Positions 54,020-63,516 of a stretch of DNA of 64,000 bases are shown piece after piece. The stretch's first letter is position 1, and every line of letters begins with the position of its first letter. Source of the stretch: Geitlerinema sp. PCC 7407 (GTDB taxonomy: Bacteria > Cyanobacteriota > Cyanobacteriia > PCC-7407). The DNA is taken from contig NC_019703.1 in assembly GCF_000317045.1 (NCBI RefSeq), forward strand, positions 3,480,934-3,544,933, read 5' to 3'. The notes beneath the pieces were generated by a model. The model was not told the DNA's origin and made no database searches. It saw only the letters and a list, made by a program, of their open reading frames with translations. The position numbers and the translations under genes were made by a program.

Positions 54020-54280
54020 ATGTCCCAAGAAATCATTCAAGTCACGGTCAAACTCTTCGCTGCTTACCAGGAAGCCTACGGCGTTCCTGAGCTAACCCTC
54101 GAGTTTCCCGCTGGCACGCCAGTGGCTGCGGTGCGCGATCGCCTGTTGCAGGCCCACCCCGAGCTGGCCCAGTGGCGCGACGTGACCCGATTTGGCATCA
54201 ACTACCAGTTTGTGGACGCAGACACGCCGCTGCAAGCTGGCGACGAAGTCGTCCTGATTCCCCCTGTTAGCGGCGGCTAG
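54020..54280 (+). CDS. moaD: MoaD-like ubiquitin-fold sulfur carrier
   Basis: An 86-residue ubiquitin-like protein ending GG (SGG, residues 84-86), the site that becomes a thiocarboxylate. FPAGTPVAAVRDRLLQAHPE fits MoaD, the small subunit of molybdopterin synthase. No moaE or moeB lies nearby, so the MoaD name rests on the sequence pattern and a related carrier role cannot be excluded. It stands alone. A second carrier gene lies 8.6 kb downstream. Confidence 0.8.
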   Translation: MSQEIIQVTVKLFAAYQEAYGVPELTLEFPAGTPVAAVRDRLLQAHPELAQWRDVTRFGINYQFVDADTPLQAGDEVVLIPPVSGG

Positions 54281-54677
54281 AGGCCTGTGCCCGCGATCGC
54301 CCTCGGAACTTTAGGAAGCCTAATCACTGGGCTTTTGATCCTTCGTTTTTAGTTATTATTCTTGAGTTAAAAATATTTTTAATCTCAACTTTACGAATTT
54401 ATTTAAAAGCTTCACAAACTATCTCTTGAATTCTCCGTACTTGATTTCTAGGTAAATCAATTCTTTTCAGGGTTAATCAAAAAGAATCCGCAAGAAAATT
54501 CAGAGTTTTTCCGCAAATGATTTCGGCCTAGGTGAATCCCTCATCCAGGTAATCCCTTAGGACATACGGTTACGAAATAGCGCAAAAGCTTCTTGCGTTA
54601 ACCCCTTTCGTAATCGGTGATGCCAAAGGTTTTGCTGCGCATTTCTTGCGAGACCTACGACCAGAAGGAGAGACCAA
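54281..54677 (+). promoter_or_regulatory. AT-rich leader region of the first RTX-type gene
   Basis: 397 bases, markedly AT-rich up to about 54530. TTGAG/CTCAA arms at 54363-54387 flank an A/T stem. A nested stem at 54570-54613 follows. A good ribosome site AAGGAG precedes the ATG at 54678. Confidence 0.45.
54570..54613 (+). promoter_or_regulatory. Nested inverted repeat in the RTX leader
   Basis: TTACGAAA (54570-54577) pairs with TTTCGTAA (54606-54613), and CGCAA (54581-54585) pairs with TTGCG (54593-54597). It lies 64 nt before the start codon, so it could be an operator or an mRNA structure controlling this secreted-type protein. Confidence 0.45.
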
Positions 54678-57221
54678 ATGGCTACTATTGTTGGAACAAT
54701 CGGTAATGACACTCGCCTTGGCACTAGTTTTACCGATTTTATTTATGGCCGAGGGGGCAGCGATAGCCTGTTTGGCCTAGCTGGCAATGACGTCATTTAT
54801 GGCGATCGCCGTCCTCCCTTTTCTCCCTATAATTCACTGCTGGTTTATAACGGAATTTCAGGCAACGATAGCCTCTATGGCGGCAGTGGCCTGGATATTT
54901 TGTATGGAGATGAGGGCAACGATTATCTAGATGGTGGCACCGAAGCAGACACCATGTACGGCGGCGTCGGCAACGATACTTATGTGGTTGATAACGTCGG
55001 CGATCGCGTTTTTGAGTTCCTTAATCAGGGGATAGATACGGTCCGCTCATCGATTAGCTATACCCTGGGCAGCAACCTCGAAAATTTGACCCTGCTAGGC
55101 GCCGCGATCACTGGCAATGGTAATAGCCTCAACAACGTTATTTTGGGTAATGCTGTTAGCAATACCCTGCGGGGTTATGAGGGCAATGACCTAATTTATG
55201 GCTTTGGCGGAAACGATTTTATCGATGGCGGTACCGGTGCAGACACTATGTACGGCGGCACCGAAAATGACATCTACTATGTTGATAACGTTGGCGATCG
55301 CGTTTTTGAATTTTTGAATCAGGGGACTGACACGGTTCGCTCTACCATTGGCTACTCTCTGACGGATAATGTCGAGAACCTTGAGCTCTACGGCACCGCG
55401 GTCAACGGCACCGGCAACGCCCTCAACAACCGCATCACCGGCAACGCTTCTAGCAATGTCCTGCGCGGCTTGGCGGGCAACGACGTGATGTTCGGCCTCG
55501 GCGGCAATGACATCATGGACGGCGGCGTGGGCGTCGATACGATGTACGGCGGCCTCAACAACGATGTCTATTACGTCGACACCGTGGGCGATCGCACCAT
55601 TGAGTACGCGGGCCAGGGCACCGATCGCACCATCGCCAGCATCAGCCACACCCTCGAAGTCAACGTCGAGAATCTGACCCTGACGGGCTCCGCCTACTAC
55701 GGCATCGGCAACACCCTCAACAACATCATCGTCGGCAACAGCACCAGCAACTTCATTAATGGGGCGGCGGGCGCAGACACCATGTACGGTGGCATTGGAA
55801 ATGACATTTACTACGTCGATAACGTGGGCGATCGCACCATTGAGTACGTAGGCCAGGGCATCGACACCGTTCGCTCCACCATCAGCCACACCCTCGAGGC
55901 CAACATCGAGAACCTCGAGCTCTACGGCACCGCCATCGTCGGCAACGGCAACGCCCTCAGCAACCGCATCACCGGCAATGGTCTCAGCAACACCCTGCGA
56001 GGTTATGTTGGCAACGACCTGATGTACGGCCTCGGCGGCAACGACGTCATGGATGGAGGCACCGGCATCGACACCATGTACGGCGGCATTGGAAATGATC
56101 TCTACTACGTCGATAGCATGGGCGATCGCACCATTGAGTACGCCGGCCAAGGCGTCGACCGAGTCATCTCCAGCGTCAATCACACCCTCGAAGTCAACGT
56201 CGAGAACCTGACCTTGACCGGTACTGCCATCAGCGGCACCGGCAACACCCTCAACAACGTCATCGTTGGTAACAGCGTCAGCAACTTCATCAATGGTGCG
56301 GCGGGCGCAGACACCATGTACGGTGGCCTCGGCAATGACATTTACTACGTCGATAACGTGGGCGATCGCACCATTGAGTACGCTGGCCAAGGCACCGACA
56401 CCGTCCGTGCCACCATCAGCCACACCCTCGAAGCCAACGTTGAGAACCTCGAGCTCTACGGCGCCGCGGTCGTCGGTAACGGCAACGCCCTCAGCAACCG
56501 CATCACCGGCAATGCCCTCAACAACACCCTGCGGGGTTATGCTGGCGACGACCTGATGTATGGCCTCGGCGGCAACGACGTCATGGACGGAGGCGTGGGC
56601 GTCGACACTATGTACGGCGGCCTCGGCAATGATGTCTACTATGTCGATAACGTGGGCGATCGCACCATTGAGTACGCAGGCCAAGGCACCGACACCGTTG
56701 TCTCCAGCATCAGCCACAGCCTGGGCGTTCATGTTGAGAACCTGATTCTGACCGGCACTGCCTACTACGGCATCGGCAACACGCTCAACAACAGCATCAC
56801 CGGCAACAGCGCCAGCAACTTCCTGGTAGGTGGGGAAGGCAGCGACAGCCTCACCGGCGGCCTGGGCAACGACACCCTGCGAGGCGTCAACGCCGCAGAA
56901 GCAGCGCCGGGCGTGGGCGAGCTCGATCGCCTAACTGGTGGCGGCGGCAGCGATCGCTTCGAGCTCGGCACCGTCGGCAAGAAGTACTACGACGGCGGCG
57001 CCGTGGGCAGCGACTACGCCATCATCACCGACTTCGAGTTCAACGGCACCGACAAGATCCAGCTCCAAGGCTCCAACACCCAGTACACCTTGGGCGCCAT
57101 CGGCACGGGCACCGGCATCTACATCGAGCGTGGCCTCAACGACGAGCTGATCGGCATCGTCGAAAACGTGAGCGTTGCGAACCTCAACCTCAATAACGCT
57201 AACCAGTTCGTCTACGTCTAG
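54678..57221 (+). CDS. RTX-type calcium-binding repeat protein 1
   Basis: An 847-residue protein built of seven repeated modules, each with GNDxxxG calcium-binding nonapeptides, a DTMYGG turn, a VDNVGDR stretch and a VENLxLxGT segment. No catalytic domain or N-terminal signal is seen. The last 110 residues ([11 protein letters not shown] to NQFVYV) are shared with the next gene and look like the C-terminal region that directs type I secretion. A surface or matrix role with calcium is inferred. Modules alternate in length by exactly 294 and 240 bp. It is followed by a terminator. Confidence 0.88.
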   Translation: MATIVGTIGNDTRLGTSFTDFIYGRGGSDSLFGLAGNDVIYGDRRPPFSPYNSLLVYNGISGNDSLYGGSGLDILYGDEGNDYLDGGTEADTMYGGVGNDTYVVDNVGDRVFEFLNQGIDTVRSSISYTLGSNLENLTLLGAAITGNGNSLNNVILGNAVSNTLRGYEGNDLIYGFGGNDFIDGGTGADTMYGGTENDIYYVDNVGDRVFEFLNQGTDTVRSTIGYSLTDNVENLELYGTAVNGTGNALNNRITGNASSNVLRGLAGNDVMFGLGGNDIMDGGVGVDTMYGGLNNDVYYVDTVGDRTIEYAGQGTDRTIASISHTLEVNVENLTLTGSAYYGIGNTLNNIIVGNSTSNFINGAAGADTMYGGIGNDIYYVDNVGDRTIEYVGQGIDTVRSTISHTLEANIENLELYGTAIVGNGNALSNRITGNGLSNTLRGYVGNDLMYGLGGNDVMDGGTGIDTMYGGIGNDLYYVDSMGDRTIEYAGQGVDRVISSVNHTLEVNVENLTLTGTAISGTGNTLNNVIVGNSVSNFINGAAGADTMYGGLGNDIYYVDNVGDRTIEYAGQGTDTVRATISHTLEANVENLELYGAAVVGNGNALSNRITGNALNNTLRGYAGDDLMYGLGGNDVMDGGVGVDTMYGGLGNDVYYVDNVGDRTIEYAGQGTDTVVSSISHSLGVHVENLILTGTAYYGIGNTLNNSITGNSASNFLVGGEGSDSLTGGLGNDTLRGVNAAEAAPGVGELDRLTGGGGSDRFELGTVGKKYYDGGAVGSDYAIITDFEFNGTDKIQLQGSNTQYTLGAIGTGTGIYIERGLNDELIGIVENVSVANLNLNNANQFVYV

Positions 57222-57297
57222 TTTCGTCCCCTTCTCAAGCGGCGATCGCGTTCACCGATTGATCTCAGGCACACGGCACCTTTAACCCTCTCACTGC

Positions 57298-57330
57298 AAG
57301 GGCTATTCCTCCCAAGGGCTAGCCCTTTTT
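57298..57330 (+). terminator. Rho-independent terminator after RTX gene 1
   Basis: AAGGGCTA (57298-57305) pairs with TAGCCCTT (57320-57327), followed by a T-run. It separates the two RTX genes, so they are probably transcribed independently. Confidence 0.75.
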
Positions 57331-57559
57331 CATTGATTTTTCTTTGGATCGGGATATTAAAACTTTAGATTGCGAATTGTCCCAAGGACGACTCCAGCCG
57401 CCTATCTTTTTGCGTAACCCAGCGGAATTTTCGTGAATTCCCATCCAGCAAATCTCGGCGGGGTCACCCCCAAATGCTTCGTTCTGGCGATCGCCGGGTC
57501 AACCGAGATCTCTGTCTTGCTGCTGTGTATATTCGCAAATCGCCCAAGGAAAACACCTG

Positions 57560-60500
57560 ATGGCCGGCACATTTGGAAATGACACTCTGTTTGGAACCAA
57601 CAACAACGACATCCTGGAGGGCTTTGGCGGCAACGATCTGCTGTACGGGCTCGGCGGAAATGACGTCCTCTACGGCGACGGCGACAACGATGATCTGTAC
57701 GGAGGGTCCGGGGATGACACGCTCTACGGCAGCTTTGGCGCTGACTATCTGAGCGGCGGCTCGGGCAACGACGCGCTGTCCGGGGGCTCCGAAAATGACC
57801 TGCTCGACGGCTGGGACGGCAACGACTGGCTAGACGGGGGCACCGGCGCCGATACGATGTATGGCGGCCTCGGCAACGACACCTACGTCGTGGAGAACGC
57901 GGGCGATCGCCCCCTAGAAGCCGCCAATGCAGGCACCGACACCGTCCGCGCCAGCATCAACTACACCCTCGGCGACCACCTCGAAAACCTGACCCTGCTC
58001 GGTGCGGCAACGCTGGGGATTGGCAACAGCCTCAGCAACGTCCTCCTGGGCAACAACCTCAACAACGTCTTCTATGGCCAAGCCGGCAATGACTTCCTGC
58101 TGGGCCTCGAAGGCAACGACGTCCTCGACGGGGGCGTCGGCGCAGACTCGATGTACGGCGGCGTTGGCGACGATGTGTACATCGTTGACAACGTGGGGGA
58201 CGGCGTCTTTGAGAACCCGGGCCAGGGCACCGACACCGTCCGGTCCCTCGTCAACTACAGCCTCACCAGCAACGTCGAGCACCTGGAGCTCTACAGCACG
58301 GCCACCAGCGGCATCGGCAACGACCTCAACAACATCATCATCGGCAACAGCGCCAACAACGTGCTGCAAGGCCTAGCCGGTAACGACATTCTCAATGGCG
58401 GCGTCGGCGCAGACTCGATGTATGGCGGCCTCGGCAATGACTCCTACATCGTTGACAATGCGGGCGATCGCGTTTTTGAGGGCCTCGGCCAGGGCACCGA
58501 CACCGTCCGCGCCTTCGTCAACTACACCCTCGGCGACCACCTGGAAAATCTCCTGCTGGTTGGCACCGCCGCGATCGCCCAGGGCAACAGCCTCAACAAC
58601 CTCCTCAACGGCAACGCCACGAACAATCGCCTATCGGGATTAGGAGGCAACGACATCCTGGTCGCGCTGGACGGCAACGACGTCCTAGACGGGGGTGTCG
58701 GCGCAGACTCGATGTACGGCGGCGTTGGGGACGACTTCTACATTGTTGACAACGTGGGCGATCGCGTTTTTGAGGGCCTCGGCCAGGGCACGGACACCGT
58801 CCGCGCCTTCATCAACTACACCCTCGAAGCCAACGTCGAGAACCTCGAGCTGTATGCCCCCGCCAGCAATGGTCTGGGCAATGATCTCAACAACCGGATC
58901 ACCGGCAACGCCCTCAACAATATCCTCTCTGGCCTCGCGGGCAACGACCTCCTCTACGGCCTAGCTGGCGACGACGCCTTGAATGGGGGGCTGGGCGCTG
59001 ATTTCATGGACGGGGGGCTGGGCAATGACACCTACACTGTCGACAATGCGGGCGATCGCGTGATCGAGGCCATCGGCAGCGGCACCGACACCGTCCGCTC
59101 CTCCATTAACTATGCCCTCGCCGACAACGTCGAAAATCTGACGCTCTTGGATACGGCCCTGGTCGGGACCGGCAACGCCCTCAACAACTACATCTTTGGC
59201 CACAACGGCAACAACACCCTGCGCGGCCTGGCCGGGAACGACTGGTTTTCGGCTCTGGGAGGCAACGACTTCATCGACGGCGGACTCGGCGCAGACACGA
59301 TGTACGGCGGCCTCGGCAACGACATCTATGTCGTGGATAACCTGGGCGATCGCCCCCTAGAATCCGCCAACGCAGGCACCGATACCGTCTACGCCTACCT
59401 CAACTACGCCCTGGGCAACCACCTCGAAAACCTCGTCCTCTATGGCTCCGCCATCATCGGCGACGGCAACACCCTCAACAACCGCATCGTCGGCAACGCC
59501 CTCAACAACACCCTGCGCGGGTTCGTCGGCAACGACACCATCTTTGGCGAAGGCGGCAACGACTTCATCGATGGGGGCCTCGGCACAGACATCCTGTACG
59601 GCGGCCTCGGCAACGATCTCTACTACGTCGACAACGTGGGCGATCGCGTTGTAGAGAGCCTCAACAGCGGCACCGACACCGTCCGCGCCTCGATCAACCA
59701 TGTCCTCGCAGCCAATGTCGAGAACCTCGTTCTCTACGGCACCGCCGCCCTCGGCAGCGGCAACACCCTCAACAACAGCATCACCGGCAGTGACCTCAAC
59801 AACACCCTGCGGGGCCTCGGCGGCAATGACACCCTCCGAGCCCTCGCTGGCAACGATACCCTCGACGGCGGCCTGGGCATCGATACGATGTTTGGCGGCC
59901 TGGGCAACGACTTTTACTTTGTTGATACCGTAGGCGATCGCGTTTTGGAGCTCCTAGACGGCGGCACCGACACCGTCCGCGCCTTCATCAACTACACCCT
60001 CGAAACCCACGTCGAAAATCTACAGCTCCACGGCACCGCCACCGTCGGCAACGGCAACGCCCTCAACAACATCATCACCGGCAACGCCTTCAACAACACC
60101 CTGCGGGGCTATGACGGCGCCGACATCCTCTTTGGTGACAGCGGCAACGACATCCTAGAGGGCAGCATCGGCAACGACACGCTGAGTGGCGGCCTCGGCA
60201 GCGACACCCTGATCGGCGGCGCCGACAACGACCTCTACATCGTGGATGATGTGGGCGATCGCGTGGTCGAAGCCCTGGGCCAAGGCACAACGGACACCGT
60301 GCGCGCCAGCATCAACTACACCCTGGGCAGCAACGTCGAGAATCTGGAGCTCACCGGGGCGATCGCCACCCTCGGCAACGGCAACGACCTTAGTAACCGC
60401 ATCGTCGGCAACGCCCTCAACAACACCCTGCAAGGCCTCGGCGGCAATGACTCTCTGTTTGGCCTCGCTGGCAACGACACCCTCAACGGCGGCCTGGGCA

Positions 60501-61219
60501 ATGACACCCTCGATGGCGGTCTGGGCGCTGACTCCCTGATCGGTGGCGCGGGCGACGACCTCTACTACCTCGACAACGATGGCGATGTAGTGGTCGAGGC
60601 CGCTGATGCAGGCAACGATACCGTGCGATCGACCGTCAACCACAGCCTGAGCAGCAACGTCGAAAATCTCATTCTCATCGGCACCACCGCCACCCTCGGC
60701 AGCGGCAACGCCCTCAACAACAGCATCACAGGCAACCTCCGCGACAACACGCTTCGCGGCTTCGCGGGTCGCGACACCCTCGACGGCGGCGACGGCCAGG
60801 ACTTCCTCTTCGGCGGCTTGGATAACGACTGGCTCACCGGCGGCAGCGGAGACGATTCGCTCCAGGGAGCCGACGAAACCGGCGCAGGAGTCGGTGAACT
60901 GGATCGGCTCACCGGCGGCGCGGGCAGCGATCGCTTTTACCTCGGCAACATCGGCGTGAAGTACTACGACGACGGCAGCAGCGCCGATGAGTTCGACACC
61001 ACGGACACCGACTACGCGATCGTTGCCGACTTCGAGTTCAGCGGCACCGACAAGATCCAGCTCCAAGGCGTCGCCACCGACTACACCCTCAAGACCCTAG
61101 GCCCCGGCACTGGCCTCTACCTAGAGCGCGGCTCCAACGACGAGCTGGTCGCCATCTTGGACAATGTCAGCATCACCAACCTTGATCTAACCAACAGCAA
61201 CCAGTTCGTCTACGTCTAG
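57560..61219 (+). CDS. RTX-type calcium-binding repeat protein 2
   Basis: A 1219-residue paralogue of the preceding protein. The first 80 residues hold a dense run of GNDxLxG nonapeptides, followed by ten modules of about 98 residues, each with GDR (or GD), NVENLxL and GNDxLDGG elements. The modules are more diverged than in protein 1. The C-terminal 110 residues match protein 1. No enzyme domain or signal peptide is evident, which fits export by a type I ABC secretion system, not encoded here. The start ATG 57560 follows AAGGAAAA. A HIP1-based terminator follows. Confidence 0.88.
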   Translation: MAGTFGNDTLFGTNNNDILEGFGGNDLLYGLGGNDVLYGDGDNDDLYGGSGDDTLYGSFGADYLSGGSGNDALSGGSENDLLDGWDGNDWLDGGTGADTMYGGLGNDTYVVENAGDRPLEAANAGTDTVRASINYTLGDHLENLTLLGAATLGIGNSLSNVLLGNNLNNVFYGQAGNDFLLGLEGNDVLDGGVGADSMYGGVGDDVYIVDNVGDGVFENPGQGTDTVRSLVNYSLTSNVEHLELYSTATSGIGNDLNNIIIGNSANNVLQGLAGNDILNGGVGADSMYGGLGNDSYIVDNAGDRVFEGLGQGTDTVRAFVNYTLGDHLENLLLVGTAAIAQGNSLNNLLNGNATNNRLSGLGGNDILVALDGNDVLDGGVGADSMYGGVGDDFYIVDNVGDRVFEGLGQGTDTVRAFINYTLEANVENLELYAPASNGLGNDLNNRITGNALNNILSGLAGNDLLYGLAGDDALNGGLGADFMDGGLGNDTYTVDNAGDRVIEAIGSGTDTVRSSINYALADNVENLTLLDTALVGTGNALNNYIFGHNGNNTLRGLAGNDWFSALGGNDFIDGGLGADTMYGGLGNDIYVVDNLGDRPLESANAGTDTVYAYLNYALGNHLENLVLYGSAIIGDGNTLNNRIVGNALNNTLRGFVGNDTIFGEGGNDFIDGGLGTDILYGGLGNDLYYVDNVGDRVVESLNSGTDTVRASINHVLAANVENLVLYGTAALGSGNTLNNSITGSDLNNTLRGLGGNDTLRALAGNDTLDGGLGIDTMFGGLGNDFYFVDTVGDRVLELLDGGTDTVRAFINYTLETHVENLQLHGTATVGNGNALNNIITGNAFNNTLRGYDGADILFGDSGNDILEGSIGNDTLSGGLGSDTLIGGADNDLYIVDDVGDRVVEALGQGTTDTVRASINYTLGSNVENLELTGAIATLGNGNDLSNRIVGNALNNTLQGLGGNDSLFGLAGNDTLNGGLGNDTLDGGLGADSLIGGAGDDLYYLDNDGDVVVEAADAGNDTVRSTVNHSLSSNVENLILIGTTATLGSGNALNNSITGNLRDNTLRGFAGRDTLDGGDGQDFLFGGLDNDWLTGGSGDDSLQGADETGAGVGELDRLTGGAGSDRFYLGNIGVKYYDDGSSADEFDTTDTDYAIVADFEFSGTDKIQLQGVATDYTLKTLGPGTGLYLERGSNDELVAILDNVSITNLDLTNSNQFVYV

Positions 61220-61263
61220 GGTTTCTCCCCTATCGCGAAATCCTCAGTTCAAGGGAGTTTTCG

Positions 61264-61291
61264 GGCGATCGCGTTGGCGATCGCCTTTTTT
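61264..61291 (+). terminator. HIP1-derived terminator after RTX gene 2
   Basis: GGCGATCGC (61264-61272) and GCGATCGCC (61277-61285) form the stem, followed by six T residues. Each arm is itself a HIP1 octamer. Confidence 0.75.
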
Positions 61292-61560
61292 CTACGAGAA
61301 AATCAGCGGAATTTTTTAAGAAATTTTGAGGCGCAGGACACAGCCAGGAGCTGATCGGCCCCCAAAGTCAAAATTCTCCCGAGGAAACCAAAGGCTGCGA
61401 TCGCCTGCCAGCAAGGGTTTCAGCGATTGGAGCGATTTGAATCAATAAATCCCGACTAAAAAAATCGGGTTTATTTGACGGCCCGATTTGCCCGTGCTAC
61501 CATCCGCTAAGCATTGGACCCAAGACCGCTTTTTCTCCCCGCTTCAGGAGCATTTGTGAC

Positions 61561-62865
61561 ATGACCCAAACAGCCGATCGTCAAGCTCAAACCCGGACCG
61601 CTACCTTCTCCGGCCTCAAGTGCAAAGAGTGCGGCGCTGAGTATGAGCCCCAGGCAATTCACGTTTGTGAGCAGTGTTTCGGTCCCTTGGAAGTCGCTTA
61701 CGACTACAACGCCATTCGTAGCCTCGTCAGCCGCGAAAGCATCCAAGCCGGCCCCAACTCCATCTGGCGCTACCGTGCATTTCTGCCCGTCGAGACCGAC
61801 ACTCCCATCGACGTGGGCACCGGCATGACGCCCCTGCTCCAAGCCAATCGCCTCGCGCGCCGGTTGGGTCTCAAAAAGCTTTACATCAAGAACGACGCGG
61901 TCAACATGCCCACCTTGAGCTTCAAGGATCGGGTGGTCTCCGTGGCCCTGACCCGAGCTCGGGAACTGGGTTTCAGCACGGTTTCCTGCGCTAGCACGGG
62001 CAACCTCGCCAACTCTACAGCGGCGATCGCAGCCCACGCAGGCCTAGAGTGCTGCGTCTTCATTCCCGCCGACCTCGAAGCCGGTAAGGTCCTGGGCACC
62101 GTGATCTACGGTCCCACCGTCATGGCCGTCGAGGGCAACTACGACCAGGTGAACCGCCTGTGCTCCGAAGTCGCCAACACCCACGGATGGGGCTTCGTCA
62201 ACATCAACCTGCGCCCCTACTACTCCGAGGGCTCCAAGACCCTGGGCTACGAAGTCGCTGAGCAGCTCGGCTGGGAACTGCCCGACCACATCGTGGCGCC
62301 CCTCGCTTCGGGCTCTCTGTTCACCAAGATCTACAAGGGCTTCCGGGAATTTGTGGAGGTCGGTCTGGTCGAGGACAAGCACGTGCGCTTTAGCGGTGCT
62401 CAGGCCGAGGGCTGCTCGCCGATCGCCCAAGCCTTCCAGGAAGGCCGCGACTTCATCAAGCCGGTGAAGCCCAACACTATCGCAAAGTCGATCGCCATCG
62501 GCAACCCCGCAGACGGCGTCTACGCAGTGGACATCGCCCAAAAGACCAACGGCAACATCGAGTCTGTGACCGACGCCGAGATCATCGAGGGCATGAAGCT
62601 CTTGGCCGAGACCGAGGGTATCTTCACCGAGACGGCAGGCGGCACCACCATCGCAACCCTCAAGAAGCTGGTGGAAGCTGGCAAAATCAGCCCCGACGAA
62701 ACCACCGTGGTCTACATCACGGGCAATGGCCTCAAGACCCAAGAAGCGGTCCAGGGCTATGTGGGCGAGCCGCTGACCATCGAGCCGAAGCTCGAGAGCT
62801 TTGAGCGGGCGCTGGAGCGAGCTCAAACCCTCGATCGCCTGGAGTGGCAGCAAGTTTTGGTGTAA
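61561..62865 (+). CDS. thrC: Threonine synthase
   Basis: This 434-residue PLP enzyme converts O-phosphohomoserine to threonine. The N-terminus carries a zinc-ribbon-like set C21, C24, C36 and C39, as in plant-type threonine synthases. PLP is expected at K122 (LSFKDRVV), with ASTGNLANST as the phosphate-binding loop. A UbL sulfur carrier gene follows 60 nt later on the same strand, and the pair probably forms an operon. This pairing is seen in cyanobacteria as a group (recollection), with no settled explanation. Confidence 0.95.
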   Translation: MTQTADRQAQTRTATFSGLKCKECGAEYEPQAIHVCEQCFGPLEVAYDYNAIRSLVSRESIQAGPNSIWRYRAFLPVETDTPIDVGTGMTPLLQANRLARRLGLKKLYIKNDAVNMPTLSFKDRVVSVALTRARELGFSTVSCASTGNLANSTAAIAAHAGLECCVFIPADLEAGKVLGTVIYGPTVMAVEGNYDQVNRLCSEVANTHGWGFVNINLRPYYSEGSKTLGYEVAEQLGWELPDHIVAPLASGSLFTKIYKGFREFVEVGLVEDKHVRFSGAQAEGCSPIAQAFQEGRDFIKPVKPNTIAKSIAIGNPADGVYAVDIAQKTNGNIESVTDAEIIEGMKLLAETEGIFTETAGGTTIATLKKLVEAGKISPDETTVVYITGNGLKTQEAVQGYVGEPLTIEPKLESFERALERAQTLDRLEWQQVLV

Positions 62866-62925
62866 CTTGGCTCTCTGGACACACCGTTTTTACCCTTTCA
62901 ATTGCGACTGAATTTCTGATAAACC

Positions 62926-63201
62926 ATGGCCGTTAAAGTTCTTATCCCGACCCCGCTGCAAAAATTCACCAATAACCAGGCCACCCTAGAGTGTGGTGGC
63001 GCTAGCGTTGCAGAACTGCTAGAAGCGCTGGAGCAGTCTTGCCCTGGCATCAAAGCGCGCCTCTGCGATGAGGAGGGCAAGCCCCGCCGTTTCCTGAACT
63101 TCTACGTCAATAGCGAAGATATTCGCTTCCTGGAAGGGACGGAAACGCCGCTCAAGGATGGCGACGAAGTTAGCATCGTTCCTGCGGTGGCAGGAGGCTA
63201 A
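62926..63201 (+). CDS. MoaD/ThiS-type ubiquitin-fold sulfur carrier (CysO-like)
   Basis: A 91-residue protein ending AGG (residues 89-91), needed for adenylation and thiocarboxylation. [19 protein letters not shown] and [11 protein letters not shown] place it in the MoaD/ThiS superfamily, closer to CysO-type and archaeal modifier-like proteins than to MoaD proper. It is adjacent to thrC, whereas mycobacterial cysO is adjacent to a PLP-dependent cysteine synthase. The function here is unknown. A terminator follows. Confidence 0.88.
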   Translation: MAVKVLIPTPLQKFTNNQATLECGGASVAELLEALEQSCPGIKARLCDEEGKPRRFLNFYVNSEDIRFLEGTETPLKDGDEVSIVPAVAGG

Positions 63202-63516
63202 CCGCTCAAAAAGTTTGGGTGTCACACAATGCTATTTTGCCTGGCCGTTGGCCAGGCTTTTTTTGTATGGCGATCGCCCCCCGAGTGGCCCATTGGCCGG
63301 AGGCATTGAAGCGGACGCTGAGATCCCGTGGTCTGGGTACAGGTAGACTGGTTATCAAAGGCTGAATCCCCAGCGATCGTGGCGATCGCCCGCCGCGCGT
63401 TTAGCCAGTCAGACGACGCTCTAGCGTCTCGTAGCGGGCATCTCCCGCCCGGTCAACAGGGACTTCAGACCGGACATACTGCTGCAAGCCGAATTATTCG
63501 AGGACAAACCGAAGCA
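63202..63516. other. Spacer between sulfur-carrier gene and DUF2996 gene
   Basis: It contains the terminator at 63239-63264, several HIP1 octamers and a short GCGGG/CCCGC stem at 63434-63448 inside a TAGCGGGCATCTC-type repeat. A related but diverged string occurs near 3738. No gene was seen. Confidence 0.4.
63239..63264 (+). terminator. Rho-independent terminator after sulfur-carrier gene
   Basis: GCCTGGCC (63239-63246) pairs with GGCCAGGC (63250-63257), followed by seven T residues. It ends the thrC/carrier unit. Confidence 0.88.

Noticed and set aside
55191-56732. 513-codon minus-strand frame over the RTX gene
   Set aside because: Its apparent repeats only mirror the repeated codons of the plus-strand RTX gene.
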